The position numbers and the translations under genes were made by a program. A stretch of 64,000 bases of DNA from DATLGB01 sp038232275 (lineage in GTDB: Bacteria; Actinomycetota; Thermoleophilia; Solirubrobacterales; Solirubrobacteraceae): positions 13,614 through 77,613 of the forward strand of contig JBBSIC010000009.1 in the NCBI GenBank assembly GCA_038232275.1. The letters are read 5' to 3'. Positions 25,105-32,989 of the stretch are shown one piece after another; the stretch's first letter is position 1; each line of letters opens with the position of its first letter. The notes under the pieces were generated by a model. The model was not told the origin of the DNA, did no database searches, and was given only the letters and a program-made list of their open reading frames with translations.

Positions 25105-25677
25105 TCACGGGGTGGGCAGCACCTCGTAGCCGAACAGCCGCTGCGCCTCCTCGACGAGGGCGTCGGGGACCGGCTGTGCCTGGCCGGTGGGCAGTTTGGG
25201 AAGCGCCGTCCGCTTTGGGCGTCCGGAGCGCCCGAACCACGCGACGGCGATCAGCTGCTGGCTGAGGTCGTGGCGCACCCGGTAGCGGATGCCGTCGACT
25301 GTGCCTTGCAGGTCGCTGGCAAGCTGCTGCGGCGCGGCATAGTCCGCGCCGGCGGTGATCTCGACCGTCACCCCGGCTGCCAGGGCGCGCTTGACGGTGA
25401 GGTTGGCGACCACGAGCTCGTGCTCGAGCACGATTGTGCTCAGCGAGCGCGCCTTCACATCGGCCTCGGTCAGTGTCATGACGGTCCTGAAAGCCTCCAC
25501 GAACGCACCGAGCGGCCGCTCGGCCCAGTAGCAGGCTCCGCGTCGAGACCGGCCCGTCGGGTTGAAGCGTCCGTCGGGCGACGCGTCGAAAAACCACGGC
25601 GCCTGGCGGTGGATACGGTGCAGCACCGTGCCGGCCTTCAGTGTGCGCATGGGCAGCCGGGCGAGGTCGATGGTCAC
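25105..25677 (-). CDS. RES-domain toxin of a type II toxin-antitoxin pair
   Basis: A 190-residue RES-family protein. The conserved features are visible: VLHRIHRQ (R21), FFDASPDGRFNPTG (residues 29-42), ACYWAERPLGAFVEAFR (E61), LSTIVLEHELVVANLTV, and the late motif DGIRYRVRHDLSQQLIAVAW. Characterised RES toxins inactivate or degrade NAD+. The GTG start at 25677 overlaps the stop of the upstream antitoxin (GTGA), the usual gene order (antitoxin first). It lies between glycosyltransferase operons, a typical accessory position. The NADase activity is inferred from the family. Confidence 0.83.
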   Translation of the reverse strand: MTIDLARLPMRTLKAGTVLHRIHRQAPWFFDASPDGRFNPTGRSRRGACYWAERPLGAFVEAFRTVMTLTEADVKARSLSTIVLEHELVVANLTVKRALAAGVTVEITAGADYAAPQQLASDLQGTVDGIRYRVRHDLSQQLIAVAWFGRSGRPKRTALPKLPTGQAQPVPDALVEEAQRLFGYEVLPTP

Positions 25678-26372
25678 TGCGCGGCGCGCGCCGCGTCGCG
25701 TCCCGCGACCGCGAGGACGCGCTCGCACCCACCGCCGGCGCGCAGGAAGCCGAGTGGATCGCGCGCGTCGAGCTCGGGGTGGTCGGCCTGCAGCCACGCG
25801 GCGGCCGCCCAGGGAGACAGTCCTCCGGTGTGGACGAGCTCTCGGTGGGCGGCTGCCAGGCACGTCCGCTGAGCGCCGTCAGAGCCAGCGAACTGCCAGA
25901 CCGGAAGCCGTCGACGGCCGTTGACCGGCAGCGCGATCAGGCGGTGCTGGTTGATGAGGGTGTTGACGTGCTGGCGACTGACGCCCAGGAGGTCGACGAC
26001 GCCGGCGACATCGACGAGTTCGCCGAGCCGCCGCCGCCAGGCCTGCTCGGCGAAGGTCTGCCGGGCGGCGCGCCTGACCACCTCGTCGTCGGGAAGGTCG
26101 TCGCCGAGCAGCGATCGCAGCTCGCAGGTGAAGACGTCAGCGAGCCGATCGGCCTCGGTGCCCGGTCTCGGCGCCGCCTGCTCGAGGTCGGCGATCTCCC
26201 GCTCGAGTTGGCGGGCGGTGTCGGCGAACTGCGCGACGGTGTCCCGCAGACGCCGACGAAGCGCGGCGAGGACCTCCGGGCCGATGGCCGCGGATCCGCG
26301 GGAGCTCGCTGATGCGTCGCGCTCGCCGCGGGTTCGGTGCCGAGCCGACTTGTCCTGACGCTTGACAGACAC
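25674..26372 (-). CDS. HTH-containing antitoxin partner of the RES toxin (Xre/MbcA/ParS-like C-terminus)
   Basis: A 232-residue protein, longer than most antitoxins of this class. It has a basic N-terminus, a helical segment likely to form a coiled coil (about 35-66), a helix-turn-helix (about 122-150, VDLLGVSRQHVNTLINQHRL), and a C-terminal region (about 183-224, SPWAAAAWLQADHPELDARD then PLGFLRAGG) resembling the MbcA/ParS/Xre toxin-binding domain. GTG 26372 was chosen because TAGAAT lies 7 bases upstream; an ATG further out would start inside the promoter. It should autoregulate through the TTGACAG/CTGTCAA repeat around its start. Confidence 0.78.
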   Translation of the reverse strand: MSVKRQDKSARHRTRGERDASASSRGSAAIGPEVLAALRRRLRDTVAQFADTARQLEREIADLEQAAPRPGTEADRLADVFTCELRSLLGDDLPDDEVVRRAARQTFAEQAWRRRLGELVDVAGVVDLLGVSRQHVNTLINQHRLIALPVNGRRRLPVWQFAGSDGAQRTCLAAAHRELVHTGGLSPWAAAAWLQADHPELDARDPLGFLRAGGGCERVLAVAGRDAARAAQ

Positions 26373-26401
26373 GACAGAGATTCTATCGGCCCGGCTGTCA
26401 A
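26362..26401 (-). promoter_or_regulatory. Promoter and candidate operator of the RES module
   Basis: TTGACAG (26362-26368) and CTGTCAA (26395-26401) form a 7-base inverted repeat whose 26-base spacer holds the minus-strand -10 TAGAAT (26380-26385) and the GTG start (26370-26372). Binding here would block RNA polymerase and the start codon together. Confidence 0.5.
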
Positions 26402-26505
26402 CAACGACAACCGAACAGTGTCCTGCGGTTGGGCGGGAAATGGACATGGCCCGATCGTCCGGCGGAAAACGTGACGGATCCACACGGTGGTGTTGCGCAT
26501 CTGCA

Positions 26506-27636
26506 TCAACGTCGTGCCGCGTCTTCCAGCGCGGCCACCACCGTCACCTCGAACGCGCTGCTCGAATAGCGCGCGGCGGTCGAGCGCCCGCCCTCGATGA
26601 GCCGTTGCCGTAGACGCTCATCGCTAGCTAGCCGCCGGACCGCCGCGACCAGCGCCTCCACGTCCCCCGGCGGCGCGATCAGCGCGTTCTCGCCGTCGGC
26701 CAGGTACTCGGCCGACCCGCCCGTGCCCGAGGCGACGACGGGGCGGCCGACGCTCATGGCCTCGAGCGGGACGAGGCCCCACGGCTCGGCCCAGGTGACG
26801 GGGAACAGCACGGCGTCGGCCGCCGCGTAGGCGTCGGCGACGCGGTCGGGGTCGCTGCAGGCAAACCGGACGCGGCCGGCCACGCCCAGCGACGCCGCGA
26901 GCGCCTCCAGCTCGTCCCGGTGTCCGCCCTCGACAGGCCCGTCGACCGTCAGCGTCGCCTCGGGCAGCTGCGCGAGGGCGCGGATCGCCACCGCGACCCC
27001 CTTGCGCGGCTCGACGCGCCCGACGCACGCCAGCCGCCAGGCCCAGGGCGCCGCCGAGCGCGCCGTAAACAGCGCGGGGTCGACGCCGGGGTGCGCGAGC
27101 TCCGTGGACGGCAGCGCACGCCCCTCCCGCAGCGCGCGCGTCCGGACGGCCTCCGAGATGAACAGCCAGCGCGCGCCCGCCCCGAGGTCGAGCCCCGCCG
27201 GGACGCCGGTGACGCGCGCCGCGACGCGCGCCGCCAGCCGGTGCCGCCGCCAGCCGCCGGTCCACTTGTCCGCGGCGGGCCCGTAGACCATCCAGCCGTC
27301 CCCGACGACGCCCACGGCGGGCACCCCCGCACGGCGGACCTGCTCGATCAGCGACAGCGACATGCCGCCCATCCCCCACCAGCTCACGACGTCCGGCCGG
27401 AAGGCGTCCAGCACCCCGCGCAGCACCGCGGCGTTGCGAGCCTCCAACCGGGAGCGCTCAAGCAGCCCCAGCGCCGGGAACGCCCCGTCGCGCCAGTACC
27501 ACTCGAGCTCGGGCGGCGTGAGGACGCGGACCTCGTGCCCGTCCGCGCGCAGGGCCGCGACGGTCGCCGCGAAGATGCGCTCGTAGCCGCCGGCCGCGGC
27601 GGGTGGGTAGCGGTTGCCGACGGCCAGGACGCGCAT
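26506..27636 (-). CDS. Glycosyltransferase, GT4-like
   Basis: A 376-residue GT-B glycosyltransferase. VLAVGNRYPPAAAGGYERIF is the typical acceptor-domain glycine loop. The donor domain has CVGRVEPRKGVAVAIRAL, then WAEPWGLVPLEAMSVGRPVV with the E(x7)E pattern, and NALIAPPGDVEALVAAV. The sugar is unknown. The ATG at 27636 is firm. It is monocistronic on the minus strand and divergent from the phosphomannomutase gene across a 23-base gap. The region between its 3' end and the RES module (26402-26505) holds only the module's promoter. Confidence 0.9.
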   Translation of the reverse strand: MRVLAVGNRYPPAAAGGYERIFAATVAALRADGHEVRVLTPPELEWYWRDGAFPALGLLERSRLEARNAAVLRGVLDAFRPDVVSWWGMGGMSLSLIEQVRRAGVPAVGVVGDGWMVYGPAADKWTGGWRRHRLAARVAARVTGVPAGLDLGAGARWLFISEAVRTRALREGRALPSTELAHPGVDPALFTARSAAPWAWRLACVGRVEPRKGVAVAIRALAQLPEATLTVDGPVEGGHRDELEALAASLGVAGRVRFACSDPDRVADAYAAADAVLFPVTWAEPWGLVPLEAMSVGRPVVASGTGGSAEYLADGENALIAPPGDVEALVAAVRRLASDERLRQRLIEGGRSTAARYSSSAFEVTVVAALEDAARR

Positions 27637-27645
27637 GACAGGCCG

Positions 27646-27651
27646 TATCCT
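27646..27651 (+). promoter_or_regulatory. -10 hexamer TATCCT of manB
   Basis: TATCCT is followed by 8 GC-rich bases and the ATG at 27660, with no Shine-Dalgarno. Confidence 0.5.
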
Positions 27652-27659
27652 GCCGCGCC

Positions 27660-29033
27660 ATGACGACCGGCGCGCCTCCCGAGATCTTCAAGGCCTACGA
27701 CGTCCGGGGGATCTACGGCGAGCAGATCGACGGCGACGTGGCCGAGTCCGTCGGGCGCGCGTTCGCCCGGGTCATAGGAAGCCTGTCCGGCAAGGCCGTG
27801 GGCGAGCTGCGCCTCGGGCTCGGGCGCGACATGCGCCTGACCGCCCCCGAGCTCGCCGCGCGCTACCGGGACGGCATGGTCTCCGAGGGCGCCCACGTCC
27901 TCGACGCGGGGATGGTCGGGACCGAGATGCTGTACTTCCTCGTCGGCTCGCGCGACCTCGACGGCGGCCTGATGTGCACCGCCTCGCACAACCCGAAGCA
28001 GTACACCGGGGCCAAGATGGTCGAGCGCGGCGCCCTCGCCCTGTCCGGCGATCGCGGCCTGCAGGACATCCGCGAGCTGATCGAGGCGGGCCTCGGCGAC
28101 GCGCCCGGAGGGGGCTCGAGCGAGGACGTCGACATCGCCGCCGAGTTCCGCGCGGCTGCCCTGGCCCTGATCGACACGAGCGCCATCAAGCCGCTGAAGG
28201 TCGTCGTCGACGGCGGCAACGGCATGGCGGGCCAGATGATCGCGCCGATCTTCGCGGGGCTGCCGCTGGACCTGCACAGCTTCTACTGGACGCCCGACGG
28301 CGAGCTCCCCGACCACGAGCCCAACCCGCTGCTGCCCGAGAACCGCGAGTTCATCATGGCCAAGGTGGTCCAGATCGGCGCCGACCTCGGGATCGCCTGG
28401 GATGGCGACGCCGACCGCTGCTTTTTCATCGACGACGAAGGCCGCTTCGTCGACGGCGACTTCCTCACCGCGCTGCTGGCCGAGTCGATCCTCGAGAAGA
28501 AGCCGGGCGCGGACATCCTCTACGACGTGCGCGCCTCCCGCGCGGTCCCCGACACCGTCGCCCGCGCCGGCGGCACCGCGCACATCAACCGCGTCGGCCA
28601 CGCCTTCTTCAAGTCGCGCATGCGCGACGAGGGCGGCGTCTTCGGCGGCGAGGTCTCCGGCCATTACTACTTCGCCGACTTCTACAACGCGGACTCCGGC
28701 ACGATCCCGGCGCTGCTCATCCTCGAGCTGCTGTCGCACAAGGGCGAGTCGCTGTCCGCCCTGCTCGACCAGTTCCGCTCGAAGTACTTCATCTCGGGCG
28801 AGATCAACTCCGAGGTCGACGACACGGACGCCAGGCTGGCCGAGCTCGAGGAGCGCTACGGCGACGGCGAGATAACGAAGCTCGACGGCATCTCGATCGA
28901 CTACGACGACTGGCACTTCAACGTGCGCTCGTCCAACACCGAGCCGCTGCTGCGGCTGAACCTCGAGTCGCTGGTCTCCGAGGCCGACATGGAGGCCAGG
29001 CGCGACGAGGTGCTCGGCATCATCCGCGCATGA
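27660..29033 (+). CDS. manB: Phosphomannomutase/phosphoglucomutase
   Basis: A 457-residue alpha-D-phosphohexomutase that interconverts hexose-6- and hexose-1-phosphate and feeds GDP-mannose or UDP/CDP-glucose synthesis for the glycan genes around it. All four domain motifs are present: TASHNP with the phosphoserine S109, the metal loop DGDADR (248-253), the sugar-binding GEVSGH (330-335), and the phosphate-binding RSSNTEP (423-429). Length is normal. Its stop overlaps the ATG of the next gene (ATGA). Expression is probably from the TATCCT box 8 bases before the start. Confidence 0.95.
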   Translation: MTTGAPPEIFKAYDVRGIYGEQIDGDVAESVGRAFARVIGSLSGKAVGELRLGLGRDMRLTAPELAARYRDGMVSEGAHVLDAGMVGTEMLYFLVGSRDLDGGLMCTASHNPKQYTGAKMVERGALALSGDRGLQDIRELIEAGLGDAPGGGSSEDVDIAAEFRAAALALIDTSAIKPLKVVVDGGNGMAGQMIAPIFAGLPLDLHSFYWTPDGELPDHEPNPLLPENREFIMAKVVQIGADLGIAWDGDADRCFFIDDEGRFVDGDFLTALLAESILEKKPGADILYDVRASRAVPDTVARAGGTAHINRVGHAFFKSRMRDEGGVFGGEVSGHYYFADFYNADSGTIPALLILELLSHKGESLSALLDQFRSKYFISGEINSEVDDTDARLAELEERYGDGEITKLDGISIDYDDWHFNVRSSNTEPLLRLNLESLVSEADMEARRDEVLGIIRA

Positions 29034-30013
29034 GCGAGGACATCCACCAGCTGGCGATCCCGACCCCGTTCGCCGTCGGCCGCGTCAACTGCTGGCTGAT
29101 CGACGACGACCCGCTCACCCTCGTCGACACGGGCCCCAACTCCGGCAGGGCGCTGGACGCGCTCGAGCAGGCGCTCGCCGGGCACGGGCGCCGGATCGAG
29201 GACCTCGAGCGCATCGTGATCACCCACCAGCATCCCGACCACGCCGGCCTGATCGAGATCCTCGCGCGGCGGTCGGGTGCGGAGGTCTGCGCGCTCGACC
29301 TGCTCGTGCCCGTACTGGAGGACCACAGAGCGGCGGCGGACGCCGACGACGCCCTCGCCGCCGGGCTGCTCCTGCGCCACGGCGTGCCCCCCGACGTCGT
29401 CGTCACCCTCCGTGCCATGAACCGCGCCTTCCGCGGCTGGTCGGCCTCGGCGCCCGTCGACCGCGTGCTTGCCGACGGCGGCGAGCTCGAGTTCGCCGGC
29501 CGCACGCTGCGGGTCTACCACCGTCCCGGCCACTCGCCCTCGGACACCGTGTTCCACGACGCCGAGCGCGGCGTGCTGATCGGCGGCGACCACCTGATCG
29601 GCCACATCTCCTCCAACCCGCTGCTCTCCAGGCCGCTCGGCGGCAAGTCGGGCGACGCCGGCGACGCGCGCCCGCACGCGCTGGTCAACTACATGCGCTC
29701 GTTGCGCGAGACGCAGGCCATGGCCGGCGTGGAGGTCGTGCTCCCGGGCCATGGGGATCCGGTGACCGCGCCGTCCGGCCTGATCGACGAGCGCTTCGCG
29801 ATGCACGAGAAGCGTGCCGGCAGGATCGGGGAGCTACTCGAGGACGGACCCGCCACGGTCCACGAGATCGCGCGCCGGATGTGGGGCGACGCCGCCATCA
29901 CGCAGGCGTTCCTGACGCTCAGCGAGGTGCTGGGCCACATCGACATCCTCGTCGACCGCGGCGAGGTCGTCGAGGACGCGTCCGGCGAGTTGACGCGCTT
30001 CTCGCACGTCTGA
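29030..30013 (+). CDS. Metallo-beta-lactamase-fold hydrolase
   Basis: A 327-residue MBL-fold enzyme. The zinc motif THQHPDH gives H66, H68, D70 and H71; later ligands are H in HRPGHSPSD, D in GGDHLIGH, and H in LPGHGDP. A C-terminal winged-helix-like extension (about 255-327, VHEIARRMWGDAA) matches the LACTB2/glyoxalase-II-like group. The substrate could be a thioester or phosphodiester and is not identifiable. The ATG start overlaps the manB stop, so the two are coupled. Nothing links it directly to glycan synthesis except position. Confidence 0.9.
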   Translation: MSEDIHQLAIPTPFAVGRVNCWLIDDDPLTLVDTGPNSGRALDALEQALAGHGRRIEDLERIVITHQHPDHAGLIEILARRSGAEVCALDLLVPVLEDHRAAADADDALAAGLLLRHGVPPDVVVTLRAMNRAFRGWSASAPVDRVLADGGELEFAGRTLRVYHRPGHSPSDTVFHDAERGVLIGGDHLIGHISSNPLLSRPLGGKSGDAGDARPHALVNYMRSLRETQAMAGVEVVLPGHGDPVTAPSGLIDERFAMHEKRAGRIGELLEDGPATVHEIARRMWGDAAITQAFLTLSEVLGHIDILVDRGEVVEDASGELTRFSHV

Positions 30014-30038
30014 GGGCCCCTGCGAGGATCTGGCTGCG

Positions 30039-30716
30039 ATGGATCCCGACGAGCGAGCCCGGCGCGCCGGCGCCTACGAGAACGCCCGCCCCGACGTCCA
30101 GGCCGCGGTGCCCGCCGGCGCCCGGAGGATCCTCGACGTTGGCTGCGCCTCCGGCGCGCTCGGCGCCGCGCTCAAGGCCCGGCGGGCAGTCACGGTCGTC
30201 GGCGTCGAGGTCGACCCGGCCTACGCCGCGGACGCGGCGGGCCGGCTGGATCGGGTCGTCGTGGCCGACGTTGCAGAGCTCGCGGCGCGGCCCGGGCTCG
30301 AGGACGAGCTGGGCCGCTTCGACTGCGTGATCTGCGCCGACGTGCTCGAGCACCTCGCAGACCCAGAGGCGGCCCTGCGGGCGTTCGCCGGCCTGCTGGA
30401 GCCGGGCGGCCGCGCCGTGGTCTCGCTGCCCAACGTGCGCTACTGGGAGACCTTCTGGCAGCTCGGCCGCCACGGGCGCTGGCCGCGGCGATCCGCCGGC
30501 CTGTTCGACCGCACGCACCTGCGCTGGTTCACGCTCGCCGACGCCCACGCGCTGCTGGCGACGGCGGGGCTCGAGGCCGAGTCGCTCGACCGCCGGCTGC
30601 TGCGCCCGGACGGGATGCCCTGGCCGCCGCTGGTCGCGCGCGTGGCGCGCCGCGCGCCCGGCCTGCGCACGCTGCTGACCCTCCAGCACGTGCTCGTGGC
30701 CCGGCCGCGCCAGTGA
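30039..30716 (+). CDS. SAM-dependent methyltransferase
   Basis: A 225-residue class I methyltransferase with motif I ILDVGCASGALGAAL (about residues 31-45), acidic motif VGVEVDPAYA, and CADVLEHLADPEAAL. The C-terminal WPRRSAGLFDRTHLRWFTL is the element typical of glycan-locus methyltransferases of the Methyltransf_23 type. GAGG lies about 12 bases before the ATG, so this gene may use a conventional ribosome site and be cotranscribed with manB and the MBL hydrolase (25-base gap). Confidence 0.87.
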   Translation: MDPDERARRAGAYENARPDVQAAVPAGARRILDVGCASGALGAALKARRAVTVVGVEVDPAYAADAAGRLDRVVVADVAELAARPGLEDELGRFDCVICADVLEHLADPEAALRAFAGLLEPGGRAVVSLPNVRYWETFWQLGRHGRWPRRSAGLFDRTHLRWFTLADAHALLATAGLEAESLDRRLLRPDGMPWPPLVARVARRAPGLRTLLTLQHVLVARPRQ

Positions 30717-30759
30717 CGGCCGGCCGGGAAGAGCTCGACGCGGGATTGCCGGCACGATC

Positions 30760-30794
30760 CGCAGATTCGGCATCTCATAGATGCCCTATCTGCG
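30760..30794. terminator. Two-tier hairpin between two methyltransferase genes
   Basis: CGCAGAT (30760-30766) pairs with ATCTGCG (30788-30794); inside, GGCATCT (30769-30775) pairs with AGATGCC (30779-30785) around a CAT loop, with only a 2-base internal mismatch. It is AT-richer than its surroundings. It could end the manB operon or regulate the truncated gene that starts 63 bases on. Confidence 0.55.
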
Positions 30795-30856
30795 AATGCC
30801 GCGTCTGACTGCCGCCGGACCTCGAGCGCGACCGGGGAACATGCGATTCTGCCGCT

Positions 30857-31204
30857 ATGCGCTCGGAGCGACAGTTGGACGAGCTCGCCGAGAACTACGA
30901 CCGCAGAGAGGAGATCCGAGGCGATCCGCTCGAGCCGTGGTTGCGCCGCGCTCTGCCGCCGGGCGGGAAGGCTGCCGTCGACGTCGCGTGCGGGGCGGGG
31001 CGCCACACGATCGTGCTCGCCCAAAGCCGCCCGCACGCCGTCGAGCTGTACCGGCTGGAGAGCGACCCCGCCTGGACCGCGCATCTCGCAACCGATCGCT
31101 ACCTCTCGCGCTCAGAGTTCGAGCGGCGCTACACCATACACTTCCCGGGTGCCGCCTTCCACCGGGCTCAGCACCTCCACATCTGCGCTTGGGAGGATCG
31201 ATGA
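30857..31204 (+). pseudogene. Internally deleted SAM methyltransferase
   Basis: An open frame of only 115 codons in which the first 50 residues (ELAENYDRREEIRGDPL, then VDVACGAGRHTIVLA, a SAM motif I) run directly into what looks like the C-terminal 55 residues of the same family (HLATDRYLSRSEFERRY, FPGAAFHRAQHLHICAWE). The central 100 or so residues with motifs II-IV are missing, so the SAM fold cannot be complete. The junction is in frame near residue 52 (base about 31012). ATG 30857 has GATTCT 6 bases upstream. It could still be translated but should be inactive as a methyltransferase. Confidence 0.7.
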
Positions 31205-31247
31205 GCAGGCTCGGTTCCTGAGCCCCGCCACCCGCGGCACCTCGCAG

Positions 31248-31352
31248 TCATTCATGCAGCCGGCCAAAACTGAGGAGCACGGTCGAGCTGTCCTCGGCGG
31301 GCGTGGCGCCGAGGACGTCGACGAAGGTTCTCCTCTCGCGCATGCGCGGCAT
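31248..31352 (-). CDS. Possible short ORF after the 31.4-32.1 kb methyltransferase
   Basis: A 34-codon frame whose C-terminus (FVDVLGATPAEDSSTVLLSF) looks protein-like. It is in frame with, and just past, the stop of the upstream minus-strand methyltransferase, so it may be the tail of a deleted gene rather than a functional peptide. No family is recognised. The rest of 31205-31391 shows nothing. Confidence 0.2.
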   Translation of the reverse strand: MPRMRERRTFVDVLGATPAEDSSTVLLSFGRLHE

Positions 31353-31391
31353 TCGCAGCTCGATTCCCGCATCCGTGCGACGTACTCCCTT

Positions 31392-32069
31392 TCAGCCATC
31401 AGCTCCGGGGCGCAACCGCTCGCGCACCAGGCGCGGGCCCTCGTGGCGCAGCGCGCGCAGGAGCTCGCGCGGCGGGAAGTTGTGGACGCCGAGGCGGACC
31501 TTGCCGCGGCGCTCGTCGTAATGGCGCTGCGCCGCTGTGAGGGACGCGAAGTCCCCGAAGGCGAGGTCCAGCGAACGCCCGTGGGCGCCGATGCCGATCA
31601 CCTGCGTCGGGATGTCGGGGTGCCCGACGCCCGCCACCCACGCGCTGTCGAAACCTGACAGCATCGCCCTGAAGCCCTCGGGCGTGAAGCGGAAGTAGTC
31701 GCTCGGGTAGCCGTGGATGCCGAACAGCATCACCGAGCTGATCACGCAGACCCCGCCCTCGCGGCTCGTCACGCGCGCCAGCTCGCGGCAGGCCTGCGGC
31801 GGGTCCTCGCAGTGCTCGAGCGTGTCCAGGCACAGCGCCGTGCCGACCGCCCCGTCCTCGAAGGTCAGGCGGCGCAGGTCCTCGACGCGGTCCACGCCCG
31901 GGCCCTCCCGGAAGTCGGTCCCGACGTAGGAGCGGCCGCCGAACAGCGGCCGCAGGTCGCCGTCCTGATCGGCCTCGACCTGCAGCGCGCCGAACTCGAC
32001 GACCGGATCGGGCAGCTCGACGGCGGACCGAAGCTCTGCCACGAAGGACCGGATCAGGGGCTGGGCCAT
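31392..32069 (-). CDS. SAM-dependent methyltransferase-like protein
   Basis: A 225-residue protein of the class I methyltransferase superfamily. The glycine loop is degenerate (PVVEFGALQVEADQ), but YVGTDFREGPGVDRVEDL, ALCLDTLEHCEDPPQACREL and ISSVMLFGIHGYPSDYFRF match a recognisable group found with surface-glycan genes. The weak motif I may mean altered SAM binding. The ATG at 32069 has TATCGT exactly 9 bases upstream; the promoter is shared with the divergent GT2. In-frame sequence continues past the stop into the short ORF at 31248. Confidence 0.8.
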   Translation of the reverse strand: MAQPLIRSFVAELRSAVELPDPVVEFGALQVEADQDGDLRPLFGGRSYVGTDFREGPGVDRVEDLRRLTFEDGAVGTALCLDTLEHCEDPPQACRELARVTSREGGVCVISSVMLFGIHGYPSDYFRFTPEGFRAMLSGFDSAWVAGVGHPDIPTQVIGIGAHGRSLDLAFGDFASLTAAQRHYDERRGKVRLGVHNFPPRELLRALRHEGPRLVRERLRPGADG

Positions 32070-32078
32070 CGGCGCGCC

Positions 32079-32088
32079 ACGATAGACC
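32079..32088. promoter_or_regulatory. Divergent -10 boxes sharing a TA
   Basis: acgatagacc carries TATCGT on the minus strand (32079-32084, 9 bases before ATG 32069) and an imperfect TAGACC on the plus strand (32083-32088, 7 bases before GTG 32096). Confidence 0.4.
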
Positions 32089-32095
32089 TGTCCCT

Positions 32096-32986
32096 GTGCA
32101 CGAGAAGGTCATCGCCGCCATCATCTCCTACAACACGCGCGACCTGCTGGCGCGCTGTCTCGACGCGCTCACGGGGGTCGAGACCTGGGTGGTCGACAAC
32201 GCGTCGCGCGACGGCAGCGCCGCGATGGTCCGCGAGCGCCATCCGGCCGTGCACCTCGAGGCCCGCGAGGACAACCTCGGCTTCGGTGCCGCGGTCGACC
32301 TCGTCGCCGAGTGCGCCGGCGCCTGGGACTGGCTGGTGGTCGCCAACGCCGACAGTGCCCCGGAGCCCGGCGCGCTCGCGGCGCTGCTCGCCGCCGCCGA
32401 GCCCGGCGACGGGATCCTCGCCCCGCGCCTGATCCGGCCGGACGGCAGCACCCAGCACTCGACCTATCCGTTCTGGTCGACCCGCTTCGCGCTCGCGTTC
32501 AACGTCGGCGTACAGCGCCGGCGTCCGAGCTGGGGTGAAGAGCAGTGCCTCGAGGGCTACTGGGACCCGGAGCGGCCCCGGCTTGTGCCCTGGGCGATCG
32601 GCGCGTTCCTGCTCGTGCGCCGCGCCGCCTGGGACGCGGCGGGCGGGTTCGACCCCGGTCAGTGGCTCTACGCGGAGGATCTCGACCTGGGCTGGCGCAT
32701 GCGGCGCGCGGGGTGGGCGACGCGCTACGTGCCCGGGGCGCGCGTCCGCCACGCGGAGTCGGCGGCCACCGAGCCGGTCTGGGGCGAGGCGAGGACGGAG
32801 CGCTGGATGGCCGCCACCTACGACTGGATGTTCCGCCGGCGCGGCCCCGCGCGCACCCGCGCCGTGGCGGCGATCAACGTGCTCGGCGCGCGGGCGCGCG
32901 GCCAACGGGAGTGGGCGCGCCTGCACCGGATCGGGCTGGGCTCGCGCGCGGCCGTGCAAGCGAGGCTGCCGCGCCCGCCGGGCTAG
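32096..32986 (+). CDS. Glycosyltransferase family 2, WbbL/rhamnosyltransferase-like
   Basis: A 296-residue GT2: VIAAIISYNTRDLLARCLDA, TWVVDNASRDGSAAMV, LVVANADSAPEP (metal site), GAFLLVRRAAWDAAGGFDP and YAEDLDLGWRMRRAGW. This set is typical of rhamnosyl- and N-acetylglucosaminyl-type transferases of O-antigen loci. A rhamnosyl activity would fit rfbC at 54 kb but is not shown. The GTG start at 32096 is supported by the position of beta1 and by the shared divergent promoter. Its 3' end is 3 bases from the converging isomerase gene. Confidence 0.9.
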   Translation: MHEKVIAAIISYNTRDLLARCLDALTGVETWVVDNASRDGSAAMVRERHPAVHLEAREDNLGFGAAVDLVAECAGAWDWLVVANADSAPEPGALAALLAAAEPGDGILAPRLIRPDGSTQHSTYPFWSTRFALAFNVGVQRRRPSWGEEQCLEGYWDPERPRLVPWAIGAFLLVRRAAWDAAGGFDPGQWLYAEDLDLGWRMRRAGWATRYVPGARVRHAESAATEPVWGEARTERWMAATYDWMFRRRGPARTRAVAAINVLGARARGQREWARLHRIGLGSRAAVQARLPRPPG

Positions 32987-32989
32987 TGG

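Noticed and set aside
30781..31221. Plus-strand frame of 146 codons overlapping the truncated methyltransferase
   Set aside because: Arginine-rich shadow in another frame; the SAM-motif frame at 30857 is the real one.
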